DNA of 64,000 bases from Microbispora bryophytorum (lineage in GTDB: Bacteria; Actinomycetota; Actinomycetes; Streptosporangiales; Streptosporangiaceae), in the NCBI RefSeq assembly GCF_006874465.1, contig NZ_VIRL01000001.1:744001-808000 (forward strand). Direction: 5' to 3'. A program made the translations under genes and the position numbers. The notes under the pieces were generated by a model. It ran no database searches and had not been told where the DNA came from. It saw nothing but the letters and a program-made list of their open reading frames with translations. The stretch's first letter is position 1, and the number at the start of each line of letters is the position of its first letter. This document shows, in pieces, positions 37,760 through 45,381 of this stretch.

Positions 37760-38005
37760 GTGCCCAAGTCGAAGACCCGCAAGAAGGCCGTTTACACGCC
37801 GCCGCAGAAGTCGCAGACGGTGAAGGTCAGCCCACGTTGGCTCGCCCCCGTCATGGTGGCCTGCTGGATCATCGGTATCGTCTGGATCGCGATCTACTAC
37901 ATCGCGCCGAGCGTTCCCGTCATCTCCGCCCTGGCGAACTGGAACCTGCTGATCGGTTTCGGGCTCATCATCGTCGGCGTCGTGCTCTCCACGAAGTGGC
38001 GATAG
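37760..38005 (+). CDS. crgA: Cell division protein CrgA
   Basis: 81 aa. A basic N terminus (MPKSKTRKKAVYTPP) and two membrane helices (about 29-49 and 58-77) ending in STKWR, the CrgA pattern. CrgA binds FtsZ, FtsQ, FtsI and CwsA and times septation. It is divergent from pabA. In many relatives a DUF881 gene and a class E sortase gene lie between; both are absent here. Confidence 0.95.
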   Translation: MPKSKTRKKAVYTPPQKSQTVKVSPRWLAPVMVACWIIGIVWIAIYYIAPSVPVISALANWNLLIGFGLIIVGVVLSTKWR

Positions 38006-38021
38006 GCTGCTTTCTGAAATC

Positions 38022-38047
38022 TTTCCACAGCCTTTATCCACAGCCTG
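38022..38047 (+). promoter_or_regulatory. Two DnaA-box-like direct repeats after crgA
   Basis: TTATCCACA at 38034-38042 matches the E. coli DnaA box exactly, and TTTCCACAG lies 13 bp before it, so TCCACAGCCT occurs twice. CCACAGCCTGTGG at its end is also a short palindrome. Two boxes alone do not make an origin; I see no AT-rich unwinding region or dnaA/dnaN genes. Confidence 0.4.
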
Positions 38048-38149
38048 TGGGCAGCAGGCGCCGAGCGACCCCCTGGTGGGGTAGACGCCGGCCCGGTCGA
38101 GCCGGCTCCGGCCGGCTCGACCGCGTCACCCAGCCCGGTGCGCGGGGTG

Positions 38150-39016
38150 TCAGGTGAAGGCGCCCTCCAGGGGCAGGCCGTACGGCGGAAGCATGGTGAC
38201 GAGCAGGACCAGCGCCACCAGCACCACGGCCGCGACGCAGGCCTGCACGAGGGTGCGGTTGCGCGGCGGAGCGTAGGCGAAGCCGACGGCGACGACCGTG
38301 CCGGTCACGAGCCCGCCGAGATGCCCCTGCCAGCTGATGCCCGGCACGACGAACGTGAGCACCACGTTGATGCCGATCAGCCACAGAACGCCGCGGGCAT
38401 CGTAGCCGAGCCTGCGGGCGACGACGAACAACGCGCCGAACAGGCCGTAGATGGCTCCGGAGGCGCCGACGGCCGACGTGCCGAACAGGTAGATGGCGAC
38501 CGAGCCGCCCAGCGCCGACAGCAGGTAGAGCGCGGCGAACCGGCCCGCGCCGAGCCTGCGCTCCAGTTCCGGGCCGATCGCGTAGAGCGCCCACATGTTG
38601 AACAGGATGTGCCAGAACGACGGCGGCGGGGAGTGCAGGAAGGCACTGGTGATCAGCCGCCACCACTCGCCCATGTGGACCCCGAGCGACCACATCGCGA
38701 ACCGCTGGATGACCTCGTCGGGACGCAGGACCTCGGCCCCGTACGCGAGCACGTTGAGGATCAGCAGAGTCCACGTGACGCGGGGCACGGCCACGGCGGC
38801 GCCGCCGAAGGTCGCTCGGGCCTGCGGCGCCTCGCGACCGCCGTCGCGGACGCACTCGGGGCACTGGTGACCGACGGCCGCCTCGCGCATGCAGTCGGGG
38901 CAGATCGGGCGCTCACAGCGCTGGCAGCGGACGTAGGTCTCGCGGTCGGGGTGCCGGTAGCAGGTGGGCACGGCTTGCGCCCCCGACTGCGGGGGCGGCG
39001 GAGGCTGGGAGGTCAT
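38150..39016 (-). CDS. Rhomboid-family intramembrane serine protease with N-terminal zinc ribbon
   Basis: 288 aa. The N terminus has Cys/His pairs (CYRHPDRETYVRCQRCERP, CPDCM, CPECV) resembling a B-box-type zinc domain. A six-helix rhomboid core follows, with the catalytic Ser in VGASGAIYGLFG and His in WQGHLGGLVTG, plus the HILFNMWALYAIGPELE signature. It cleaves membrane proteins within the bilayer; the substrate is unknown. ATG 39016 has AAGGA 9 bp upstream. It lies downstream of ppiA on the same strand. Confidence 0.93.
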   Translation of the reverse strand: MTSQPPPPPQSGAQAVPTCYRHPDRETYVRCQRCERPICPDCMREAAVGHQCPECVRDGGREAPQARATFGGAAVAVPRVTWTLLILNVLAYGAEVLRPDEVIQRFAMWSLGVHMGEWWRLITSAFLHSPPPSFWHILFNMWALYAIGPELERRLGAGRFAALYLLSALGGSVAIYLFGTSAVGASGAIYGLFGALFVVARRLGYDARGVLWLIGINVVLTFVVPGISWQGHLGGLVTGTVVAVGFAYAPPRNRTLVQACVAAVVLVALVLLVTMLPPYGLPLEGAFT

Positions 39017-39080
39017 GCGGTCCTTTCCTGGGCGAGTCCCTGTGCGGGGGCGCATCCACCAGCCAGCCTATAAGCCGGAA

Positions 39081-39114
39081 ACGCCCCGGCCGCGTGTTCG
39101 CGGGGCCGAGGCGT
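39081..39114 (-). terminator. Hairpin between ppiA and the rhomboid gene
   Basis: ACGCC...CGGCCGCG and CGCGGGGCCGAGGCGT form an imperfect GC stem with a TGTT loop, 25 bp after the ppiA stop. It is probably a terminator or attenuator before the rhomboid gene. Confidence 0.5.
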
Positions 39115-39138
39115 CTCCGGAGCGCCGGAAGGGCGGCG

Positions 39139-39669
39139 TCAGGACCGTTCGATGGTGACCTCTTCGATGACCACGTCGTTCACCGGCCGGTCGTTGCGGC
39201 CGGTGGGGGCCTTGGCGATCGCGTCGACCACCTCGGCGCCCTCGATCACCTCACCGAAGATCGTGTGCCCCTGGTTAAGGTGGGGCGTCGGCGCGACGGT
39301 GATGAAGAACTGCGAGCCGTTGGTGCCCTTGCCGAACCGCTTGCCCGCGTTCGCCATGGCGAGCAGGTAGGGCCGGTTGAACTGGTTCTCCGGGTGGATC
39401 TCGTCGTCGAAGCTGTAGCCCGGGCCGCCGACGCCCTGCCCGAGCGGGTCGCCGCCCTGGATCATGAAGCCGCTGATGACACGGTGGAAGATCGTGCCGT
39501 CGTAGAGCTTGGCGTTCGTCTTCTCACCGGTCTCCGGGTGGGTCCACTCCCGGGTGCCCTCGGCGAGTTCGACGAAGTTGCGCACGGTCTTCGGCGCCTT
39601 GTTGGGGAAAAGCTGGACACGGATCGTGCCGTGGTTCGTGCGCAGATTCGCGATGAGGTTGTCAGCCAC
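39139..39669 (-). CDS. ppiA: Cyclophilin-type peptidyl-prolyl isomerase
   Basis: 176 aa, a single cyclophilin domain without signal peptide. Catalytic and ligand residues lie in FHRVISGFMIQGGDP, SQFFITVAPTPHLNQGHTIFGEV and the GPGYSFDDEIH segment. It catalyses cis-trans isomerisation of Xaa-Pro bonds. The start is GTG at 39667-39669 behind a G-rich stretch. Its position beside crgA and rhomboid is conserved in actinobacteria. Confidence 0.95.
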   Translation of the reverse strand: MADNLIANLRTNHGTIRVQLFPNKAPKTVRNFVELAEGTREWTHPETGEKTNAKLYDGTIFHRVISGFMIQGGDPLGQGVGGPGYSFDDEIHPENQFNRPYLLAMANAGKRFGKGTNGSQFFITVAPTPHLNQGHTIFGEVIEGAEVVDAIAKAPTGRNDRPVNDVVIEEVTIERS

Positions 39670-39809
39670 GAGGGCCGCCCCCTTTGGTAGCTCGTGTTAG
39701 TTGTCCGGGGAACAGGGTATCGAGCATGCCTTCAAGCACCGCTCGTGATTGAGGCACAACCATCCGGGAAGGGGTCGTTCCGGGGCCCCGTCGATTGGGG
39801 AGGTTGATC

Positions 39810-40310
39810 GTGTCCCTGACAATGAACAGAAGGCAGCGTGCCGAGGTGGTCATCCCGCAAACGTGGCTGAGCAGGATGAGAGACCAGGCGACAAAGGCCG
39901 GCGGCCGGATGAGTCCGGTCGCGGAGACCGCACGAGATCTCGCCTCGCACCGGATCGAGGACGCCAGGGTCTGGGCGGCGCCGAAGCTCGATCAGGCGGC
40001 GCAGTCGGTCGAGGAGCAGATCGCTCCGATCGTGAGCGCGTTCCTGGCCGAACTGGCCCGCCGGATCGATGTGGGCAGCACCAGGAAGCCCCGCAGGCGC
40101 TGGCCGGTTGTCGCACTGCTGGGCGGCGTCGCGATCGGCGCGGTGGGTGTGGCGATGTACCGCAACAACGCCCAGCGCTGGACCGAGACGATGCGGGAGA
40201 GCATACGTCACACCGGCTCCGACGCCAGCAAGTGGGTCGGAGACAAGGCCGGGGAGGCCGGCGAGAAGGCCGACAAGGCCGCCGACGAGATCTCGGGGAA
40301 AATGCCCTGA
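39810..40310 (+). CDS. DUF5324-like membrane-anchored protein
   Basis: About 166 aa. A helical, charged N-terminal half (RDQATKAGGRMSPVAETARDLAS), one membrane segment (about 104-122, WPVVALLGGVAIGAVGVAMY), then a Lys/Ala/Glu-rich tail (DKAGEAGEKADKAADEIS). It fits DUF5324, found near ppiA in Streptomyces relatives; function unknown. GTG 39810 was chosen for the GGGGAGG 6 bp upstream. Confidence 0.7.
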   Translation: MSLTMNRRQRAEVVIPQTWLSRMRDQATKAGGRMSPVAETARDLASHRIEDARVWAAPKLDQAAQSVEEQIAPIVSAFLAELARRIDVGSTRKPRRRWPVVALLGGVAIGAVGVAMYRNNAQRWTETMRESIRHTGSDASKWVGDKAGEAGEKADKAADEISGKMP

Positions 40311-40330
40311 CACATCCCTCACAGCCACCA

Positions 40331-40363
40331 GTACGGCCGGCGTTCCCCCAACGCCGGCCGTAC
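40331..40363. terminator. Bidirectional terminator
   Basis: GTACGGCCGGCGTT (40331-40344) and AACGCCGGCCGTAC (40350-40363) form a perfect 14-bp stem with a CCCCC loop, followed by TGTGTTT. It separates the convergent DUF5324 and helD genes. Confidence 0.9.
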
Positions 40364-40380
40364 TGTGTTTCCCGCTTCAC

Positions 40381-42657
40381 TCATAGGGGTGTTGGAGCGG
40401 TCTCCAGGCGGTGCAGTACGGCGGGGAGACGGTCCTCGTAGACCACGGTGAGCCGCCGGGTCGCCCGGGTGATGGCGACGTACAGGTCCTGGCCGCCCTT
40501 CGGCGACTGACGCAGGATACCCTCGGGATCCACGACCACCACGGCGTCGAACTCCAGGCCCTTCGAGCCGCGCACGGTGAGGACGGCCACCGGGCTGTCC
40601 AGGGGGTCGACGGCCTCGGGGAACAGCGCGGCGACCTCCGCGTGCCGGGCGTCCGGCGTGACGACGCCGACCCGCCCCTCCCCGATCTCGCGCAGCTCCG
40701 ACTCCACGAGCCGGCGCAGGTCGGTGCCGTCGGCGGGCACGGCGCGGGGGCGGGCGCCGCCGAACCGGACCGACTCGGGCGGCTCCTCCCCGGGCGCCAC
40801 GGCGCGCAGCACGTCGGCGGCGACCTCCATGATCTCGGCCGGCGTCCGGTAGTTGACCAGCAGGCGCTCCTCCCGCCAGCGTCCTTTCACGTACGGGTCG
40901 AGCATCTCGCCCCACGACCGCGCGCCCGCCGCCGAGCCGGTCTGGGCGATGTCGCCGACGACCGTCAGGGAGCGGGCCGGGACCCGCCGCATCACCGTCC
41001 GCCAGGCCATCGCCGACAGCTCCTGCGCCTCGTCCACGATCACGTGCCCGTACGCCCAGGTGCGGTCGCGGCCGGCCCGGTCGGCCGTCGTGACGTACGG
41101 CCCGGCGTCGCGGTTGCGGCCGGCCAGCAGGGTCGCGTCGAGCACCGGATCGACGTCGGTGATGGTCAGGACCTCCCGCGCGTACAGCTCCTCCTCGCGG
41201 CGCTCGTCGTCCGCACGGCGCCGCCTGGCCCCGGCCCCGTAGTCGTACTCGCCGAGCAGTTCGGCGGCCTCGTCCAGCAGGGGGACGTCGCCGACCGTCC
41301 ACGGCGCCTCGCGGGGCCGCAGCAGGAGCGCGCGCTCCTCCTCCGTCAGGTAGGGCCCGGCCGCCGTACGCAGCCGCTCCTCGTCCGACAGAAGCTCGCG
41401 GACGAGCCGCTCAGGGGTGATCTCCGTCCACAGGGCGTCGAGCGCGTCGCGCACCGACCGGTGCTCCCACAGGGTCGTGGCGGCGTACCGCAGGTCGCCG
41501 TCCTCCAGCGGCCGGTCGAGTTGTGCCGCCTCGTCACGGGCCAGCGCCAGCAGCACCCGGTCCATGAACGTCCACCGGGCGATGTTGTGCTGCCGCCGCA
41601 GGCCGCGGGCGCGGTCGCGGGCCCGCAGGCAGGTGGCGTGGTCCACCCGCAGCGTCATCTCCTCGACCACGACCTCCACGCCGCCGCGCACCGACGTGCG
41701 AACTGGGATCTTCACCTCCAGGTCGCCCTCGGGCACGCGCTCGCGGTCGCGGACCGCCTCCTCGACCACCAGGACCATGCGCGGGTCGCCCTTGACGACG
41801 GCGACGGCCGGCTCGTCCTCGGCGGTGGCCCGCACCCCGGGGTGGAGCCCGCCCATGCTCGTCAGCACCACCTGCGTCTCACCCAGCGCGGGCAGCACCT
41901 GGCCGATGTAGCGGGAGAAGGTCGCGTTGGGGCCGACGACGAGAACGCCGCGCCGCTCCAGCGTGTCGCGGTGGGTGTAGAGCAGGTACGCCGCCCGGTG
42001 CAGGGCGGCGACGGTCTTGCCCGTGCCCGGCCCGCCCTGCACGACGAGCGCCCCCGCCAGGCCGGCGCGGATCACCCGGTCCTGCTCGCGTTGGATGGTG
42101 GCGACGACCTCGCCCATGCGTCCGGTGCGCCCCCGGCGCAGCGCCGCGAGCAGCGCGGCCTCGCCGACGAGCGTACGGCGGTCTCCGTCGGCCATCCGGT
42201 CGAGGTCGAAGACCTCGTCGTCGATGCCCACGACGTCGCGGTGCCGCGTGTGCAGGTGCCGTCGGCGTACGAGGGAGCCCGGGTCGCTGGGGGTGGCGAC
42301 GTAGAAGGGCCGGGCGGCGGGGGCACGCCAGTCGACGAGCACGGACGTGTGGTCGTCGTCGCGCAGCCCGACGCGGCCGATGTAGAGGGTCTCGCCCCCG
42401 GCGTCGTCGATGCGGCCGAAGCACAGGCCGCGTTCGACGGCCGACAGTTGCGCGTGGCGGCGGGCGTGCTCGGCCGCCGCCGCCTCGCGCTCCACGACGG
42501 CCTGCCGGGTTCCCGTGCCGCCACGGGCCAGGACTTCCCGCATGCCACGCTCGGCCCGTTCGCGGGCGATGTCGAGACGGCCGTACAGCATGGAGACATG
42601 TGACTGCTCGATCCGCAGGGCCTCAGCGCGAGCGGATTCAGATTGACGGTCACCCAT
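40381..42657 (-). CDS. helD: HelD-type UvrD-like helicase, RNA polymerase recycling factor
   Basis: 758 aa superfamily 1 ATPase. The N-terminal 170 residues form a coiled-coil-like arm (AEALRIEQSHVSMLYGRLD) and a beta domain (CFGRIDDAGGETLYIGRVGL, VDWRAPAARPFY) typical of HelD. Walker A is GGPGTGKT (208-215); DEAQEL is motif II; TVRGSKGLEFDAVVVVD is motif V. HelD frees stalled RNA polymerase, and some actinobacterial versions (HelR) give rifamycin tolerance. I looked for a clear rifamycin-associated element upstream and did not see one. ATG 42657; the start region overlaps a promoter firing in the opposite direction. Confidence 0.92.
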   Translation of the reverse strand: MGDRQSESARAEALRIEQSHVSMLYGRLDIARERAERGMREVLARGGTGTRQAVVEREAAAAEHARRHAQLSAVERGLCFGRIDDAGGETLYIGRVGLRDDDHTSVLVDWRAPAARPFYVATPSDPGSLVRRRHLHTRHRDVVGIDDEVFDLDRMADGDRRTLVGEAALLAALRRGRTGRMGEVVATIQREQDRVIRAGLAGALVVQGGPGTGKTVAALHRAAYLLYTHRDTLERRGVLVVGPNATFSRYIGQVLPALGETQVVLTSMGGLHPGVRATAEDEPAVAVVKGDPRMVLVVEEAVRDRERVPEGDLEVKIPVRTSVRGGVEVVVEEMTLRVDHATCLRARDRARGLRRQHNIARWTFMDRVLLALARDEAAQLDRPLEDGDLRYAATTLWEHRSVRDALDALWTEITPERLVRELLSDEERLRTAAGPYLTEEERALLLRPREAPWTVGDVPLLDEAAELLGEYDYGAGARRRRADDERREEELYAREVLTITDVDPVLDATLLAGRNRDAGPYVTTADRAGRDRTWAYGHVIVDEAQELSAMAWRTVMRRVPARSLTVVGDIAQTGSAAGARSWGEMLDPYVKGRWREERLLVNYRTPAEIMEVAADVLRAVAPGEEPPESVRFGGARPRAVPADGTDLRRLVESELREIGEGRVGVVTPDARHAEVAALFPEAVDPLDSPVAVLTVRGSKGLEFDAVVVVDPEGILRQSPKGGQDLYVAITRATRRLTVVYEDRLPAVLHRLETAPTPL

Positions 42658-42671
42658 TCCCGTGATAAACT
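42643..42671 (+). promoter_or_regulatory. Sigma70-type promoter facing away from helD
   Basis: TTGACG (42643-42648), a 17-bp spacer and TAAACT (42666-42671) match the housekeeping consensus well. The predicted start is near 42678, at the foot of a 9-bp stem. The -35 box lies inside the first codons of helD on the other strand. Confidence 0.65.
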
Positions 42672-42677
42672 CCTAGT

Positions 42678-42781
42678 GAGAGCGTCTGATTTTCAGATAA
42701 CTGGGAATCTCTCACTATAGGGCATCGCGCCTCTGTGATGCGGCGCGCTTCTATCCACTCCGTTCCGGGGTGGATTTTTTG
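42678..42781 (+). ncRNA. Predicted structured short RNA, about 105 nt
   Basis: Downstream of the promoter lie TAGTGAGAG (42674-42682) and CTCTCACTA (42709-42717), a perfect 9-bp stem, enclosing a second small stem TCTGA/TCAGA. GCATC/GATGC and GCGCC/GGCGC then interleave, so only one can form. An intrinsic terminator ends at 42781. The RNA would be antisense to the helD leader. It could be a free small RNA or a terminated leader for the ORF at 42948. It matches no RNA family I recognise. Confidence 0.5.
42753..42781 (+). terminator. Intrinsic terminator with U tract
   Basis: ATCCACTCCG pairs with the segment ending GTGGAT across a 3-nt loop and is followed by six Ts. This is the most canonical Rho-independent terminator in the window, which is unusual for this GC content. 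Confidence 0.85.
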
Positions 42782-42947
42782 TTTACCGAGACTTCTGTGA
42801 CTGAAGTGAGTGATGTCGCCTCCGTCCTGGGTAGCCGCCGTACGGCGCGATCACCGGGACGCATCGCCACATTTCCGTCCCGATTCGCATCGCACCAGGG
42901 TCAACCGTCGCGCGCCGCGGAACGTCTTTGGAAACAAGGAGGCCCGG

Positions 42948-43055
42948 ATGGACGTCCTCGAAAGCCTCGTGGACGACGAGCTCCGCCTGGAGCTCGTCGT
43001 CATCGAGGCGCTGCACCACGAGGCGGAACGGCTGGCCGCCCCGGCCGTCCGCTGA
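42948..43055 (+). CDS. 35-aa acidic helical peptide
   Basis: A short ORF beginning MDVLESLVDDELRLELVV and ending LAAPAVR. AAGGAGG lies 7 bp before ATG, one of the best ribosome sites in the window. The peptide is acidic and predicted helical with Leu/Val on one face; it has no signal or membrane segment. A GC-rich hairpin follows the stop. I do not recognise the family. It lies beyond the terminator at 42781, so it needs read-through or its own promoter. Confidence 0.5.
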   Translation: MDVLESLVDDELRLELVVIEALHHEAERLAAPAVR

Positions 43056-43062
43056 GATCACC

Positions 43063-43093
43063 CGCCCGCCGCCTCACACGGGGGCGGCGGGCG
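43063..43093 (+). terminator. GC-rich hairpin after the 35-aa ORF
   Basis: CGCCCGCCGCC (43063-43073) and GGCGGCGGGCG (43083-43093) form an 11-bp stem with a 9-nt loop. There is no U tract. Confidence 0.65.
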
Positions 43094-43128
43094 CTCTCCA
43101 CGGGTCAGCCCCCGTCAGATGCGGGCCC

Positions 43129-43225
43129 AGGCAGGTAACACCCACCCTGGCCCACGCAGGGCCCGGCAGGTCACACCCACGCAGGCCCACACAGGTCACA
43201 CCCATGCAGGTCAGACCCCGGCAGG
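43129..43225. repeat. Imperfect minisatellite of CAGGTCACACCCA units
   Basis: Four to five degenerate copies of a CAGGTCACACCCA(CG)CAGGCCCA-like unit lie between the 35-aa ORF and the alcohol dehydrogenase stop. Copies differ by one to several bases. Confidence 0.75.
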
Positions 43226-44401
43226 TCAGGCCCAGGGGCGGAAGACCGCGCGGACGCAGCCGTCCTTCTTGTGCTTGAACATGTCGTAGCCCTTGGGCCC
43301 CTCGTCGAGCGTCATCGTGTGCGTCGCGAGGTAGGAGGTCTTCAGATCGCCCTTCGCGATGCGTTCGAGGAGCTTCGGGATGTACCGCTGGCCGTGCTGC
43401 TGCGCACCGCGCAGCGTGAGGCCCTTGTTCATCAGCGCACCGAGCGGGAACTTGTCCACGAAGCCGGCGAAGACCCCCAGCACGAACACCGAGCCGCCCT
43501 TGCGGCAGGCGTGAATCGCCTCCCGCACCGCGATCGGGCGGTCCTGCTCCAGGCGCAGCTGCTGCTTGACGCCGTCGTAGACGCGCTGGATCCCCGTGCT
43601 GTCGGCCTCCATGCCGACGGCCTCGACGCACACGTCCGGGCCCCGGCCGCCGGTGCGCTCGCGCAGCTCGGCGGTGACGTCGGTGCTCGTGTAGTCGATC
43701 ACCTCGCAGCCGACATGCCGGGCGGTCATCGCCAGCCGTTCCGGGTAGCGGTCGATCGCGATGACCCGCTCGGCCCCGAGGAGCATGGCGGCCCGGGCGG
43801 CCATCTGGCCGACGCCGCCGCAGCCCCACACCGCGACCACGTCTCCGGGTCGTACGCCGCCGAGCTCGGCGCCCATCCAGCCCGTCGGGGCCGCGTCGGA
43901 GGCGAACAGGGCGTCGAGGTCCGCGACCCCCTCGGGGATGGTGAACGCGTTGTAGTCCACGAAGGGCACCCGGATGTACTCGGCGTGGCTGCCCCGGAAG
44001 CCGCCCATCGCGTGGGAGTAGCCGAAGATGCCCGCGGTCGTGCCACCCCACATCAGGTCCGTGACGCCCGGCTTGGGGTTGCTGTTCTCGCACAGCGACC
44101 ACTCGTCGTGACGGCAGGCCCAGCAGCGGCCGCATCCGATAATCGAGCAGACCACCACCCGGTCGCCCCGCCGGTGCCGGCTCACCTCGGGGCCGACGTC
44201 GACGATCTCGCCGATGAACTCGTGCCCGATGACGTCGCCGGCCCGCATGGCCGGGATGTAGCCGCCGAGCAGGTGGAGGTCGGAACCGCAGGTGGTGCTC
44301 GCCGTCACCTTCACGATCGCGTCCTGGGCGTTGAGGATCGCGGGGTCGGGCACCTGCTCGACCGACAGGTCGTTCACGCCCTGCCAGCACAGCGCCTTCA
44401 C
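43226..44401 (-). CDS. Zinc-dependent alcohol/formaldehyde dehydrogenase (MDR family)
   Basis: 391 aa. The catalytic zinc site includes C38 (TTCGSDLHLLGG) and GHEFIGEIVDVG; the structural zinc loop has CSIIGCGRCWACRHDEWSLCE; the Rossmann motif is VWGCGGVGQMAA. It resembles glutathione-independent formaldehyde dehydrogenase-like enzymes of the MDR superfamily that use NAD(P). The substrate is uncertain. The start is GTG overlapping the upstream stop by 4 bp, so it is translated in an operon with the 157-aa protein. Confidence 0.9.
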   Translation of the reverse strand: MKALCWQGVNDLSVEQVPDPAILNAQDAIVKVTASTTCGSDLHLLGGYIPAMRAGDVIGHEFIGEIVDVGPEVSRHRRGDRVVVCSIIGCGRCWACRHDEWSLCENSNPKPGVTDLMWGGTTAGIFGYSHAMGGFRGSHAEYIRVPFVDYNAFTIPEGVADLDALFASDAAPTGWMGAELGGVRPGDVVAVWGCGGVGQMAARAAMLLGAERVIAIDRYPERLAMTARHVGCEVIDYTSTDVTAELRERTGGRGPDVCVEAVGMEADSTGIQRVYDGVKQQLRLEQDRPIAVREAIHACRKGGSVFVLGVFAGFVDKFPLGALMNKGLTLRGAQQHGQRYIPKLLERIAKGDLKTSYLATHTMTLDEGPKGYDMFKHKKDGCVRAVFRPWA

Positions 44402-44871
44402 AGCCGCCCCCCTTCAGCCGCGCGTCCCAGCGCCATGTCGAGGACCTTGCCCGGCAGCGTCGGCCGGGTCGTCGCGATCTCCTCGTCCGAGCGCAGCACG
44501 TCGCCGGTCTCCAGCAGTGACTTCGTCTCGCGCAGCGCCGTACGGATCCCCGGGCGGGGATCCTCACCCCGCAGCCGGGCGAGGACGCCGTCGGCGCCGC
44601 CCCGGTGCTCCCTCGGCCGTGCGTAGATCTCCGTGCCCCGGTCGCCGGGCGCCCGGTTCATCCGCACCTCGGCGTCCACCTGGGCCAGCGGCTCGGGCAG
44701 GTGCCCAGCCGGGGCGACCTCGTCCGGCGGCCGGTTGACGGTGACGCCCAGCCAGCGGCTGGATTCCAGCGGGTCCTTCGCCGCGGCCGGCACCCGGCCA
44801 CGCGCGGCCACCCATCGCGCCACCGCCAGGCCGGCAGCCGCGAGCGCCGCTCCGGCAACGAGACGTTTCAT
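44398..44871 (-). CDS. Conserved hypothetical protein coupled to the dehydrogenase
   Basis: 157 aa with an N-terminal hydrophobic anchor (about 3-24) and a soluble domain: RWLGVTVNRPPDEV, EVRMNRAPGDRGTEIYARP and ALRETKSLLETGDVL. The middle resembles the START/SRPBCC-type half domains often paired with MDR dehydrogenases in actinobacteria, but I cannot name the family. Its stop overlaps the dehydrogenase start, which suggests joint function. Confidence 0.65.
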   Translation of the reverse strand: MKRLVAGAALAAAGLAVARWVAARGRVPAAAKDPLESSRWLGVTVNRPPDEVAPAGHLPEPLAQVDAEVRMNRAPGDRGTEIYARPREHRGGADGVLARLRGEDPRPGIRTALRETKSLLETGDVLRSDEEIATTRPTLPGKVLDMALGRAAEGGRL

Positions 44872-44997
44872 TGCTTCGCCCCCTCCACGGCCGACTTCCT
44901 CGGGTGCTACCCCCGCTCATGGGCTCTATCCGCCCAAGGCAGGCATCTGAGGAGGAGTTGGACGCCAGGTGACGGTCGCGGGACGACGGTCCGCGGG

Positions 44998-45381
44998 CTA
45001 TCCGGCGTCGGGAGACGGCGCGGCGGCGAGGGCGTCCGCGACGGTGGGGAAGATCGGGACGTGGGACGCCAGCCCGGTGATCCACAACGCGCGGGCCGCG
45101 CCCTGCTCGACCGCGACGAGGCCCAGCCAGCCTCCGTCGTCCAGCGCGCGCTTCCAGCAGGTGACCAGCAGCCCCGTCGCTCTGGAGTCGAGGAAGTCCA
45201 GCCCGAGCAGGTTCACCACGAGGTGCGGCCCGAACTGGGCGAATGCCTTGTCGAAGAATTCGGTGGCCGATTCGTGCGTGGTGAAGTCGAGCGTTCCCCG
45301 CACCGTCAGCACGCCCATGCTTCCGCTGCTCTCGGCGGCGAACGTGGTCTCGGCTGTCGAGATGTTGTGACGATCAGCCAT
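44998..45381 (-). CDS. STAS-domain protein partnered with a SpoIIE phosphatase
   Basis: 127 aa, one STAS domain (about 15-115). The usual phospho-site loop reads LDFLDSRATGLLV. It may bind an RsbW-type kinase or regulate its neighbour. The ATG overlaps the stop of the phosphatase gene by one base (TGATG), giving tight coupling. The sequence differs clearly from the STAS protein at 8.9 kb. Confidence 0.82.
   Translation of the reverse strand: MADRHNISTAETTFAAESSGSMGVLTVRGTLDFTTHESATEFFDKAFAQFGPHLVVNLLGLDFLDSRATGLLVTCWKRALDDGGWLGLVAVEQGAARALWITGLASHVPIFPTVADALAAAPSPDAG

Noticed and set aside
42711-42722. CTCACTATAGGG, identical to the 3' half of the T7 promoter
   Set aside because: The upstream recognition half of the promoter is absent and the first bases belong to a 9-bp stem. 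It is a chance match.
42723-42748. Interleaved GCATC/GCGCC/GATGC/GGCGC segments as an H-type pseudoknot
   Set aside because: The connecting loops would be zero length, so both stems cannot form together. Treated as alternative hairpins.
42658-42800. Rifamycin-associated element upstream of helD
   Set aside because: I saw no convincing GGGGCTT-type inverted repeat in the helD upstream region, so rifamycin induction cannot be claimed.
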